Of a stretch of 64,000 bases of DNA, positions 53,648 through 61,908 are shown piece by piece (position 1 is the first letter of the stretch; each line of letters starts with the position of its first letter). The stretch is taken from contig QHUK01000009.1 in the NCBI GenBank assembly GCA_003222085.1, positions 59,830-123,829 on the forward strand, given 5' to 3'. Origin of the DNA: Gemmatimonadota bacterium. GTDB taxonomy: Bacteria > Gemmatimonadota > Gemmatimonadetes > Gemmatimonadales > GWC2-71-9. The notes below the pieces were generated by a model. It was not told the origin of the DNA. It saw only the letters and a list, made by a program, of their open reading frames with translations, and made no database searches. Both the position numbers and the translations under genes were made by a program.

Positions 53648-54721
53648 TCACGCCGCCTCGGTCTCCAGCACGCGACGCACATACGTCGCGCGCACCGTGG
53701 GCAACTCGGGATCGCCGGTCTGGCGTCCCTCGAGTGCCGCCAGGTGCGCGGGCTGGGTGAAAATCAACAGCTTGTTCAATGTGTATACACTCAAGCTCGG
53801 GATCAGATTCAACCCGACGCCCAACCGCACCCCACTCAATAGGTTCATCGTCTCTTCAAACGTCAACTTCCGCGCGTACTTGAGCAGCCCGTATGCCCGC
53901 CAGGTCTTGTCGGCCACCTCGTCCGGGGCCGTGCGCAGCAACACGTCGCGCGCCTGCTCCTCGTACTCGATCACCTGCCGGACGATCTTGCCAAGGTGAT
54001 CGAGCAGCTCATCTTCCGACTTGCCCAGGGTCGTCTGGTTGGATAACTGAAAGAAGTTTCCGACGACCTCGCTCCCTTCCCCGTACAAACCCCGGAAGGT
54101 GAGCCCGACCTGGGCGAGTCCCTGCAACACTTTCCCGACTTCCTTCGTCAAGACGAGGCCCGGCAAGTGGATAAGCACGCTCGCCCGGAGTCCGGTCCCG
54201 GCGTTGGTGGGACAGGAGGTAAGATAGCCAAATTCCGGGTGAAACGCGAAGGGCAACAACCGCCCCAAATCGGCGTCCAGCCCCTCGAGATCCGCGTAGG
54301 CATCCTCCAGGGCGAATCCCGAGCGCATTCCGTGCAATCGTAAGTGGTCTTCCTCGTTCACCATCACGCCCACCGTGCCCTGCACCACCAGCGCCGCGCC
54401 GGGTCGGGGCCGCGCCTCGCGGTCCAGTCCCGCGAGCTCCTTGGACACGAGATGCCGCTCGTGCAGCAGCTGGCGGTCGACGCGCTCCAGCTGGTCCAGT
54501 CGGATGGTCACGGCACCCTGCAGCAGATCGCTCGCCGCGCCGGCTTCCTCCACCCGCGTGAGCACCGCGGTGCGATCGGCGTCCTTCGCGCGCTGGCTGA
54601 ACACGTAACCGTCGAGGTTGCGGGCGAGCCGGATGCGGGTCGAGAGGACGATGCTGCCCTTCGGCCCGGACGCGTCGAGCCAGCCCATGCCGCCGTCGGG
54701 AAGGAGAGAGAGGTCGATCAT
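53648..54721 (-). CDS. mcsB: Protein-arginine kinase McsB
   Basis: Phosphagen-kinase-like enzyme that phosphorylates arginine on damaged proteins and thereby targets them to ClpCP. The 357-residue protein has VLSTRIRLARNLDG (ATP-binding arginines), VMVNEEDHLRLHGMRSG, LTSCPTNAGTGLRASVLIHLPGL with the catalytic-type Cys, and GEGSEVVGNFFQLSNQTTLG, all diagnostic. ATG 54721 overlaps the mcsA stop (ATGA). No ctsR repressor gene, which usually starts this operon in Firmicutes, is present nearby. Confidence 0.95.
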   Translation of the reverse strand: MIDLSLLPDGGMGWLDASGPKGSIVLSTRIRLARNLDGYVFSQRAKDADRTAVLTRVEEAGAASDLLQGAVTIRLDQLERVDRQLLHERHLVSKELAGLDREARPRPGAALVVQGTVGVMVNEEDHLRLHGMRSGFALEDAYADLEGLDADLGRLLPFAFHPEFGYLTSCPTNAGTGLRASVLIHLPGLVLTKEVGKVLQGLAQVGLTFRGLYGEGSEVVGNFFQLSNQTTLGKSEDELLDHLGKIVRQVIEYEEQARDVLLRTAPDEVADKTWRAYGLLKYARKLTFEETMNLLSGVRLGVGLNLIPSLSVYTLNKLLIFTQPAHLAALEGRQTGDPELPTVRATYVRRVLETEAA

Positions 54722-55215
54722 TCCAGCACTCGGATGCGGTCGCGCAGCTCGGCGGCGAGCTCGAAGTTTTCGTTCTCGACGGCCCGCCGCAGCTGTTCCT
54801 TGAGCTCGAGCAGCTGGAGGCGGGGGTCGCTGGCTCCCTCCGCGCCCGGCGGGGCATACCGCTCGCCCACGTGCTGGCTGGAGCCGTGGAGCCGGCGGAG
54901 CAGGTCGCGCAGGTGCGGGGCGAACGAGTCATAGCACTGCGCGCACCCCAGGCGACCCGACTCCCGGAAATCCTTGAGCGTGCTCCCGCAGGCGGCGCAG
55001 CGCAGGCCGTCGGCCGGCGTGGGCAGGACGTTTCCGCCCTTCCCGATCATCCCCTGCAGGAAACCGCCGAGGGGCGTCTTGAGCACGGACGCGCCGGTCT
55101 CGACGCCCTTCTGCTGGGCACACTGCTCGCACAGGTGGAGTGTGACTTTCGTGTCGTGCTCCACTTGCGTCAGGTTAATGACCGCGTCGCGCTCCTTGCA
55201 GTTGTCGCACAGCAT
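54718..55215 (-). CDS. mcsA: McsA-like zinc-binding activator of the arginine kinase
   Basis: Activator of McsB. The 165-residue protein has two treble-clef-like CxxC pairs at the N-terminus (LCDNCKERD, HLCEQCAQ) and a second zinc site (RCAACGSTL, LGCAQCYDSF), followed by a C-terminal UVR motif (LKEQLRRAVENENFELAAELRD) that mediates interaction with ClpC and McsB. ATG 55215 sits directly after lolD, sharing one base with its stop. It is transcribed before mcsB and clpC in the same operon. Confidence 0.93.
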   Translation of the reverse strand: MLCDNCKERDAVINLTQVEHDTKVTLHLCEQCAQQKGVETGASVLKTPLGGFLQGMIGKGGNVLPTPADGLRCAACGSTLKDFRESGRLGCAQCYDSFAPHLRDLLRRLHGSSQHVGERYAPPGAEGASDPRLQLLELKEQLRRAVENENFELAAELRDRIRVLE

Positions 55216-55916
55216 CAGGGTATCGCGTCCACGGAGCCGACCGCCATCAGGCGACCGTCCTCGAGCATGAGAATTCGATCCGCCCGCCCGGCGAGCTGCC
55301 GATTGTGCGTGACGACCACCACCGCCGTCTCGTACTCTCGCGCCAGCCGGAAGAATACCTCGTGCAGCCGGTCCGAGTTGGCGTGGTCCAGGTTGCCCGA
55401 GGGCTCGTCGGCGAGCACCACGCTTGGGTCGTGCACCAGGGCGCGCGCCACGGCACAACGCTGCTGCTCGCCCCCCGACAGCTCGGCCGGGCGATGCGTC
55501 ATCCGCCCCGCGAGCCCCACGAGGGAGAGCAGCTCCTCGGCGCGGGAGCGGGCCCGGCGCTGCTCCATCTCCCCGATCAAGAGGGGCATCATCACGTTCT
55601 CCAAGGCGGAGAATTCCCGCAAGAGATGATGGAACTGAAAGACAAAGCCCAACTTGCGGTTCCGCAACTCGGCGAGGGCGGTCGCGTCCAAGTCGGCGTA
55701 GCGCGAGCCGTCGAGCCAGACGTCTCCGCCCGTGGGCCGATCCAACGCGCCGAGCAGGTGCAGCAGGGTGCTCTTCCCGGCTCCCGACGCGCCCACGACG
55801 GCGACGAACTCGCCGCGGTGGACCTCGAGCTCCACGGCGCGCAGCACCTCGAGCGGCTGGCCGTCGCCGCCGGCGAATACCTTGCGGACCCCCCGGGCTT
55901 CGAGCAGCGCCGTCAT
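55215..55916 (-). CDS. lolD: Lipoprotein-releasing ABC transporter ATPase LolD
   Basis: ATPase of the LolCDE system that releases lipoproteins from the inner membrane. The 233-residue protein has Walker A GASGAGKST, the Q-loop FVFQFHHLLREFSALENV, signature LSGGEQQRCAVARAL and Walker B VVLADEPSGNLD, with the LolD-like FHHLLREF segment. ATG 55916 overlaps the lolC stop. A general MacB-type role is possible but the pairing with a LolC/E-type permease favours Lol. Confidence 0.93.
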   Translation of the reverse strand: MTALLEARGVRKVFAGGDGQPLEVLRAVELEVHRGEFVAVVGASGAGKSTLLHLLGALDRPTGGDVWLDGSRYADLDATALAELRNRKLGFVFQFHHLLREFSALENVMMPLLIGEMEQRRARSRAEELLSLVGLAGRMTHRPAELSGGEQQRCAVARALVHDPSVVLADEPSGNLDHANSDRLHEVFFRLAREYETAVVVVTHNRQLAGRADRILMLEDGRLMAVGSVDAIP

Positions 55917-57166
55917 TCGTAGCGAATCGCGGTGACGGGATCGAGCCGCGCCGCCTGCATCGACGGATACAGCGGTGCCAGCGTGGCGACCACCAGGCTC
56001 GCCCCGATCACGAGCAGCACGTCGAGCGGCTGCGTGTGGACGGGGAGATGGTCGATGAAGTAGATCGACGGATCGATGGGAATCCAGTGACCGCGATTCA
56101 ACATCCCCCCGAGCACCAGACCGAGCACCACGCCGAGCGCCGTCCCGGTGAGCCCGACCAGGATACCCTGCGCCAGGAAGATCCGGCGGATCGAGCCCTG
56201 CCGGAGCCCCATCGCGAGCAGGATGCCGATCTCCCGCGTCTTGTCGCGGACCACCATGGTGAGCGTGCCGACCACGTTGAACGCCGCCACCACGCAGATC
56301 AGGAACACCACGAACGCCATCGCGAGTTTCTCGAGCTTCAGGGCCGAGAACAGCGAGGCGTTCTGCGACTGCCAGTCGAGCGCGCGGTAGGGGTAGCCGA
56401 GCCGCGCCTCGAGCGCGACGCCGAAGGGCTGCGCCTGCTCCGGAGCGGCGAGCCGGACCTCGAGCCCGGTCACGGCGGTGTCGAGCCCCGCGAAGCGCTG
56501 CGCCACGCGTCGATCGAGCGCGACGTAGCTGTTGTCGTACTCGTACATCCCGGTGTCGAAGATCCCCGTCACCTCGTAGCGATGGAACTTGGGCACGTAC
56601 GCGCCGAGGCTGGGGTTGAACTTGGCGCCGGCCGGTGCGACGAGCGTCACGATGCTGCCCGGGAACGCCGTCAGCTTCGAGGCGAGGCGCGTCCCCAGGG
56701 CGATCCCGCCTTCGACGTCGGGATGCGTGGTCCTGAACGTCAGGTCGCCCCGCGTGAAGTGTCGGGCGAAGCTCGTCACGGCGCGGCCGCCGGTGTCGGG
56801 ATCGACGCCGTACACAATGACGCCCTCGCCGTAGTCGTGCCCCGCGGAGATGAGGCCCTGCGTCAGCACGAAGGGCGCCGCCGCGTCGACGCCGGGCGCC
56901 CGGCGCACGTCGCCCAGCACCTTACGCCAGTCGTCGAGCCTGAGGCCCTCGCCGTAGGTGAGGACCCGGAGATGGGGATTCGCGACCAGGATCTTGTCGC
57001 GCAGGTCGGCCTGGAGCCCGTTCATCACGCCGAGCACCACGACCAGCGCCATCACGCCCACCGTCACGCCGCCCACGGCGATCACGGTGATGAGCGAGAG
57101 CAGCCGCGACGCGCGGCGGCTCCGCAGGTAGCGCAGGGCGATGTGCAGCTCGAACCGGGAGATCAT
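55913..57166 (-). CDS. lolC: Lipoprotein-releasing system permease LolC/LolE
   Basis: Permease of 417 residues with one N-terminal helix, a large periplasmic domain and three C-terminal helices, matching LolC/LolE. Diagnostic segments are FELHIALRYLRSRR, GVMNGLQADLRDKIL and VVRDKTREIGILLAMGLRQGSIRRIF. Only one permease gene is present here, so the transporter may be a homodimer (LolF-type) or the second gene lies elsewhere. ATG 57166 overlaps the lysS stop. Confidence 0.93.
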   Translation of the reverse strand: MISRFELHIALRYLRSRRASRLLSLITVIAVGGVTVGVMALVVVLGVMNGLQADLRDKILVANPHLRVLTYGEGLRLDDWRKVLGDVRRAPGVDAAAPFVLTQGLISAGHDYGEGVIVYGVDPDTGGRAVTSFARHFTRGDLTFRTTHPDVEGGIALGTRLASKLTAFPGSIVTLVAPAGAKFNPSLGAYVPKFHRYEVTGIFDTGMYEYDNSYVALDRRVAQRFAGLDTAVTGLEVRLAAPEQAQPFGVALEARLGYPYRALDWQSQNASLFSALKLEKLAMAFVVFLICVVAAFNVVGTLTMVVRDKTREIGILLAMGLRQGSIRRIFLAQGILVGLTGTALGVVLGLVLGGMLNRGHWIPIDPSIYFIDHLPVHTQPLDVLLVIGASLVVATLAPLYPSMQAARLDPVTAIRYE

Positions 57167-58635
57167 TCGGGCCGGAGCATCGGAAAGAGGATCACATCCC
57201 GGATGTGCGACTGGTCCGCGAGAATCATCTGCAGCCGGTCGAGCCCCAGCCCGACGCCGCCCGTGGGCGGCATGCCGTACTCGAGCGCGCGGATGAAGTC
57301 TTCGTCGAGCTGCTGCGCCTCCGCGTCGCCCGCCGCACGCAACCGCGCCTGCTGCTCGAACCGGCGGCGCTGCTCCTCGGGATCGTTCAGCTCGCTGAAG
57401 GCGTTCGCGATCTCGCGCTTCTGGATGAACAGCTCCCAGCGCTCCACGCGCGTCGGGTCCCCGCGCTTGAGCTTGGCGAGCGGCGACAGCGCCACCGGAT
57501 AGTCGAGCACGAACGTCGGCTGCACCAGGGTGGGCTCGACGTAGCTCTTGAACACCTCGTCCACGAGCTTCGCGCCCGACAGCTGGTCGGCGTCGGCGAC
57601 GTCCTTCCGCTTCAGCGCCGCGCGCAGCTCGCCCTCGCCCGCGCTCGCCAGGTCGATCCCGGCCGCCTCGCGCACCAGGGCGTAGTAGTCCTTGCGAGCG
57701 AACGGGCGCTTGAAGTCGAGCGTGGCCCCATGCCGCTCGAGCGTCGTGGTGCCGAAGAGCTCCTGTACCATCCCGGACAGCATCTCTTCCGTGAGCTGCA
57801 GCATCACCTCGTAGTCGGCGTACGCTTCGTACCACTCGGCCATGGTGAACTCGGGGTTGTGGAATCGCGACAGCCCCTCGTTCCGGAAGTCGTGCCCGAT
57901 CTCGTACACCTTCTCCAGACCGCCCACGATGCAGCGCTTGAGATACAGCTCATCCGCGATCCGCAGGTAGACGTTCGTGTCGAGCGCCTCGTAGTGCGTG
58001 ATGAACGGCCGCGCCGACGCGCCGCCGTACACCGGCTGCAGCACCGGCGTCTCCACCTCGAGATAGCCGCGCGCGTCGAGGAACTTCCGGAGGTAGGCGA
58101 TCGCGCGGGCCCGCAGTTGGAACACGTCCCGCACCTCCGGATGCACCGCCAGGTCGGCGTAGCGCTGGCGGGCGCGCAGCTCGGGATCCGACAACTCCCC
58201 GTGCCGTTTGCCCTCCGCGTCCTCCTTGCCCAGCGGGAGCGGGCGCAGCGACTTCGTGAGCAGGGTGAAGCGCTCCACCCGCACGGTCACCTCGCCGGTT
58301 TTCGTGCGGAACAGCGGACCCTCCACGCCGATCACATCACCGAGGTCGAGCAGCTTCACCAATTCATACGGCTCGGCGCCGACCGCGTCGATCTTGAAGT
58401 ACACCTGAATCTTCCCGGAACGATCCTCGAGGTGCCCGAAGGTCGTCTTGCCCATGGACCGGAGCAGAATGAGCCGCCCCGCGAGCCGGTGGACGGTCGG
58501 GTCCGCGTCGCGATATCGCTCGAGCGCCGCCTGGATCGAGCCCGTGCGGTCGAACCGGTAGGCGAACGGGACCACGCCGCGCTTGACGAGCTCGGCGAGC
58601 TTCTCGCGTCGCGCCGCCTCGACGAAGCTGGTCAC
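57163..58635 (-). CDS. lysS: Lysyl-tRNA synthetase (class II)
   Basis: Charges tRNA-Lys. The 490-residue class II enzyme has an N-terminal OB-fold anticodon domain (AGRLILLRSMGKTTFGHLED), motif 2 FRNEGLSRFHNPEFTMAEWY and motif 3 GGVGLGLDRLQMIL. GTG 58635 overlaps the prfB stop by 4 nt (GTGA). The frame is open upstream but that is the shadow of prfB. Placing lysS after prfB is a widely conserved order. Confidence 0.96.
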   Translation of the reverse strand: MTSFVEAARREKLAELVKRGVVPFAYRFDRTGSIQAALERYRDADPTVHRLAGRLILLRSMGKTTFGHLEDRSGKIQVYFKIDAVGAEPYELVKLLDLGDVIGVEGPLFRTKTGEVTVRVERFTLLTKSLRPLPLGKEDAEGKRHGELSDPELRARQRYADLAVHPEVRDVFQLRARAIAYLRKFLDARGYLEVETPVLQPVYGGASARPFITHYEALDTNVYLRIADELYLKRCIVGGLEKVYEIGHDFRNEGLSRFHNPEFTMAEWYEAYADYEVMLQLTEEMLSGMVQELFGTTTLERHGATLDFKRPFARKDYYALVREAAGIDLASAGEGELRAALKRKDVADADQLSGAKLVDEVFKSYVEPTLVQPTFVLDYPVALSPLAKLKRGDPTRVERWELFIQKREIANAFSELNDPEEQRRRFEQQARLRAAGDAEAQQLDEDFIRALEYGMPPTGGVGLGLDRLQMILADQSHIRDVILFPMLRPE

Positions 58636-59760
58636 GCCGCTTTGCTCCCGAAGCGCTTGAGATACGCTTCGATGAACGGGTCCAAATCGCCGTCCATCAC
58701 TCTCTGGACGTCCGCCACCTTCAGCTCGGTGCGGTGGTCGTTCACCATGGTGTAGGGCTGGAACACGTAGGAGCGAATCTGACTCCCGAAGGCGATGTCG
58801 CTCTTCTGCTTGTCCACTTCCGCCTTCTTGGCGTCGCGCTCCGCGACAGCGCGCTCGTACAGGCGCGCCTTCAGCATCTTGAGCGCCGTCGCTTTGTTCT
58901 TGAATTGGCTGCGCTCGTTCTGGCACTGCACGACGATGTTGGTCGGGAGATGCGTGATCCGTACCGCCGAAGAGGTCTTGTTGACGTGCTGCCCGCCCTT
59001 TCCCGAGGCGCGGTACACGTCGATCCGCAGGTCGTCGTCGTTGATGGCGATTTCGATGTCCTCGTCCACCACCGGATAGACGAACACCGACGCGAAGGAG
59101 GTGTGGCGACGGGACTGCGCGTCGAACGGAGAAATGCGCACCAGCCGGTGGACGCCTTTCTCCGCCTTGAGCAGCCCGTAGGCGTATTGCCCGCTGATCT
59201 GGATCTCCGCGGACTTGATGCCGGCTTCTTCTCCCTGGAGCAAATCGAGCACCTCGACTTTGAAACCGTGGCGCTCCGCCCAGCGGGTGTACATCCGCAT
59301 CAGCATTTCGGCCCAGTCCTGGGATTCCGTGCCGCCCGCGCCCGAGTGGATGGTGAGCAACGCATCGCGCGTGTCGTCGGAGCCGCGCAGCATGTTCTGC
59401 AGCTCGAGCGCCTCGAGCTGCGCGGCGATGCCGTCCGCCTCCTGCTCGAGGGACCTACCCTTGAGCATCTCGACGACGAGGCGCGCGTGCTCTTCCGCCG
59501 ACTCCCCTTCGGAGAGCTCGAGGAGCGCGCGGGCATCATCGATCCGCTTCCGCACCGCGTGGTACGGGTCGACCCAGCGCTTCAGCTCCTTGATCTCTTG
59601 CACCGCGTGCCGCGATTTCTCCGGGTCGGCCCAAACGCTGCCGTCGGCCATGGCGTGCTCCAGCTCCGCCAGCCGCCTGGTCTTCCCTTCTATGTCAAAG
59701 AAAGCTCCGCAGCTCGGTCAGACGACGGTCGAATTCGGCAAGGCGATCGGATAGGGCCAC
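58632..59760 (-). CDS. prfB: Peptide chain release factor 2, with programmed +1 frameshift
   Basis: Terminates translation at UGA and UAA. Translation begins at GTG 59760 (MALSDRLAEF), runs 21 codons to a CTT TGA C site, and must shift +1 at that in-frame UGA to continue as DIEGKTRRLAELEHAM and on to the end, giving about 375 residues. The main part has the SPF anticodon-like motif ISPFDAQ and the catalytic GGQ in ASGKGGQHVNK. ATG 59651 would begin inside the second frame and lose conserved N-terminal sequence. Low RF2 levels would favour the shift, giving autoregulation, as in E. coli. Confidence 0.95.
59694..59700 (-). promoter_or_regulatory. prfB programmed frameshift site CTTTGAC
   Basis: The minus strand reads GGAGCTTTCTTTGACAT: the slippery CTT followed by the in-frame stop TGA and C, identical to the E. 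coli prfB heptamer, with a purine-rich GGAG upstream that can act as the stimulating anti-Shine-Dalgarno site. The +1 frame after it reads DIEGKTRR, matching the family. Confidence 0.93.
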
Positions 59761-59789
59761 AGTGCGCTCGTTTCAGGCCAGCAGGAAAT

Positions 59790-59820
59790 GAGCCGCCCGC
59801 CGACGGGCGGAGGGCGGCTC
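59790..59820 (-). terminator. Possible terminator hairpin between the zinc-ribbon gene and prfB
   Basis: GAGCCGCCC and GGGCGGCTC form a 9-bp stem with a further internal GCC/GGC pairing around the loop, located about 43 nt after the zinc-ribbon gene stop and just upstream of prfB. On the minus strand it is followed by ATTTCCT, a weak T-rich stretch. It probably separates the two transcription units; a promoter for prfB would then have to lie in the short segment downstream. Confidence 0.5.
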
Positions 59821-59863
59821 TAACTGCTTGGAAAGCTAATAGGTTAGACCCCCCTGCACCAGC

Positions 59864-60682
59864 CTAGAAGACCTTATTCCCTCCAGCGAGAATCTCGTTC
59901 AGCGCCTCCGCCCAAAACGGGGTCGTCTTCGCCAGGTCCGCACCCACCTGCTCGACGTATTCCTGCCAGCTCTTGTCGATCTCGTCCTTGAAAAGCTGGG
60001 GGAGCGTGCCGTCGCGGAGTCCCTGTTGGCGCTTCTCCGGATGGTACACGACGAGATCCGACACGAGCGCCCGCGCAAGCCGGCGCGCTTTCTGCTTCGG
60101 ATCCTGCACCATGAACGGATTCACGGGGCGGAGCGGGCCGGTCATGCGCCCGGGCGTCGCACCGGCTGGCGCAGCCGGCGGAGCGGGGGCGGCGGGAGCG
60201 GCGGGCGCGACCGGAGCGCGCGCTGCCGGGGAAGGCGCGGGCCTGGGTGGTGGCGCAGCCGGGGGTGGCGCCGGCGGCGGTGCGGCCTGGCGCAGGATCG
60301 GCGCCGCCGGCGGCGGCGCAGCGCGTGGCGCCGGCGGCGGTGCGGCGCGCGCCGGTGCGGCAGGCGGTGTCGGCGCGGAGGTGGGCGCCGCAATGGGGCC
60401 CGAGAAGCGGGGCATCGCGGGCGCCCGCGGCGGCGCGGGAGCGGGAGCGGGCGCAGCCGGCGCCACCGGAGGTGGCTTCGGCGCTGGCGACGGGGGGGAG
60501 GGGGGGGAGGGGGGGGAAGCGGGGGCCATCGGCCGCGCGGCGACGGCGCCACCCGCGCCTGCAGAGGCATTCACCGGAAACACGTTGCTGCACACCGCAC
60601 AGCGTGCGCGCACGCCCCCGGCCGGGACCTTGGATGGGTCCACGCGATACACCGTCTCGCACGACGGACAGGTGACGTTCAT
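59864..60682 (-). CDS. Zinc-ribbon protein with long Pro/Ala-rich linker
   Basis: A 272-residue protein with an N-terminal MJ0042-type zinc ribbon (VTCPSCETVYRVDPSKV, ARCAVCSNVFPV), a low-complexity Pro/Ala linker of about 140 residues, and a conserved-looking C-terminal domain (ARRLARALVSDLVVYHPEKR, then FKDEIDKSWQEYVEQVG) of about 75 residues. Such ribbon-linker proteins occur in several diderm phyla, where some are tied to gliding, secretion or regulation; I do not assign a function here. The linker DNA contains runs of eight G residues. ATG 60682; the stop of the GGDEF gene is immediately upstream. Confidence 0.75.
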   Translation of the reverse strand: MNVTCPSCETVYRVDPSKVPAGGVRARCAVCSNVFPVNASAGAGGAVAARPMAPASPPSPPSPPSPAPKPPPVAPAAPAPAPAPPRAPAMPRFSGPIAAPTSAPTPPAAPARAAPPPAPRAAPPPAAPILRQAAPPPAPPPAAPPPRPAPSPAARAPVAPAAPAAPAPPAAPAGATPGRMTGPLRPVNPFMVQDPKQKARRLARALVSDLVVYHPEKRQQGLRDGTLPQLFKDEIDKSWQEYVEQVGADLAKTTPFWAEALNEILAGGNKVF

Positions 60683-61654
60683 CTAGCGCCCGCCCCCCTC
60701 GTCCTCATCGAGCTCCGGGTCGTGGCGGCGGTCGACCACGAACACCGATCCCGGCTGCGTTTTCGCGTAGCTTTTCATCTCCGTCGCGAGCTCACTCACC
60801 TGCGCCGGGTGCGCGAACCGGCGGTGCTGGTTGGTCACGATCCCGATCGACAGCGTCATGAGCGGCACGCGGTGCAGCTGGCCGCGTCGATCCTTGCCGA
60901 AGTAGTAGCCGGCCCGGCGGTCCTGCTCGTTGTACTGGTACGGAATCAACGTATCGAACACCTCGAGGACCTCGCCGCACACGTCGGGGATCGCGTCGAA
61001 GGGGATGAGGAAGATGAAGTCGTCCCCGCCGATGTGCCCGATGAACCCGCGGCCGCCGAGCAGTCCCTTCACGACGTCGTGCAGGATGCGCGACAGAATG
61101 TAGATGACCCGATCGCCGTCGTTGTAGCTGTAGCGATCGTTGTACTCCTTGAAATGATCCAAGTCGGCGTAACATACGGCGAACAGCTCACCGTTTTCCA
61201 TACGCCGCCGGATCTCGCGCTCGATTTCCGTCGTGCCCGGCAGGCGGGTGGACGGGTTGACGGCGACGTCGCGCTCGGTGCGGGTCATGAGCCCGTCGAG
61301 CCGGCTCGCCTGCTCCGTCGGCTCGAACAACGGGCTGATCACCTCGTCCGCCCCCGCCGCGAACCATTCCTGCACGCGGTCGGTCGTGTGCCGGCTCGTC
61401 AGGACGGCAAGCGGGACGATGGCCGAGTAGGAGTCGGCCTTGAGGCGGGTGCAGAGGCCGAGGCCCTGCGGACCGCCGTCCGCGTCGATGACGACGAGCT
61501 GCGGCAGCGACCGGAGCACCCGCTGCTCCACGTCGGCGGGGTCCGGCACCGGCACGATCGTCAGTCCCTTGCCGTTGACCCAGCGTGTCAGGAAGTCAGG
61601 TACTGTGCGACCAGCCGGCGAGAAGAAGAGTATCGTCGGGCGCGTACCGCGCAC
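60683..61654 (-). CDS. GGDEF-domain protein with receiver-like N-terminus
   Basis: A 323-residue protein: an N-terminal domain resembling a response-regulator receiver (PTILFFSPAGRTVPDFL, QLVVIDADG, VPLAVLTSRHTTD) without a clear set of receiver acidic residues, and a C-terminal GGDEF domain (FAVCYADLDHFKEYNDRYSY, IGHIGGDDFIFLIP). The active-site motif is GGDDF rather than GGDEF, so activity is not certain. The start is GTG 61654, with GAGGAGG only 3 nt upstream, which is tight. It may signal through cyclic di-GMP or be a degenerate sensor. About 80 nt separate it from the ycaR-like gene upstream. Confidence 0.78.
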   Translation of the reverse strand: MRGTRPTILFFSPAGRTVPDFLTRWVNGKGLTIVPVPDPADVEQRVLRSLPQLVVIDADGGPQGLGLCTRLKADSYSAIVPLAVLTSRHTTDRVQEWFAAGADEVISPLFEPTEQASRLDGLMTRTERDVAVNPSTRLPGTTEIEREIRRRMENGELFAVCYADLDHFKEYNDRYSYNDGDRVIYILSRILHDVVKGLLGGRGFIGHIGGDDFIFLIPFDAIPDVCGEVLEVFDTLIPYQYNEQDRRAGYYFGKDRRGQLHRVPLMTLSIGIVTNQHRRFAHPAQVSELATEMKSYAKTQPGSVFVVDRRHDPELDEDEGGGR

Positions 61655-61737
61655 CTGCCTCCTCGCGTAAGGGTCGAGCGCGCCTAAACTTAGGCCGCGT
61701 GTGCGGGGGTTGTCAAACAAGCGCTCCCGAGCGGCGG

Positions 61738-61908
61738 CTAGAAGTGCTTGGCCTCGTCGATCAGCATGATCGGGATGTCGTCTTCGACGGCGTACACGAG
61801 GCGGCAGGCATGACACACCAGGGCTTCGGCCGGTGCGGTGCGGTGCTCGAGCGGGCCTTTGCACTTGGGGCAGACGAGAATTTCGAGCAGGTCGGGCGCG
61901 AGACTCAT
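61738..61908 (-). CDS. Trm112/UPF0434 (YcaR)-like small zinc-binding protein
   Basis: A 56-residue protein with [12 protein letters not shown], a second pair [11 protein letters not shown] and the terminal [11 protein letters not shown] typical of the UPF0434/Trm112 family. Family members often act as small zinc-binding partners or activators of methyltransferases, and in E. coli ycaR sits by lpxK and kdsB. Here it overlaps the era stop (ATGA). The partner is not evident from context. Confidence 0.88.
   Translation of the reverse strand: MSLAPDLLEILVCPKCKGPLEHRTAPAEALVCHACRLVYAVEDDIPIMLIDEAKHF

Noticed and set aside
59651..59653. ATG 59651 as the real start of prfB.
   Set aside because: The upstream 21 codons plus the CTTTGAC site match the conserved RF2 N-terminus, so the frameshifted form is the gene.
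60490..60520. Runs of G in the zinc-ribbon gene as a G-quadruplex regulatory element.
   Set aside because: They encode the Pro-rich linker and can be explained by proline codons in a GC-rich genome; no supporting context.
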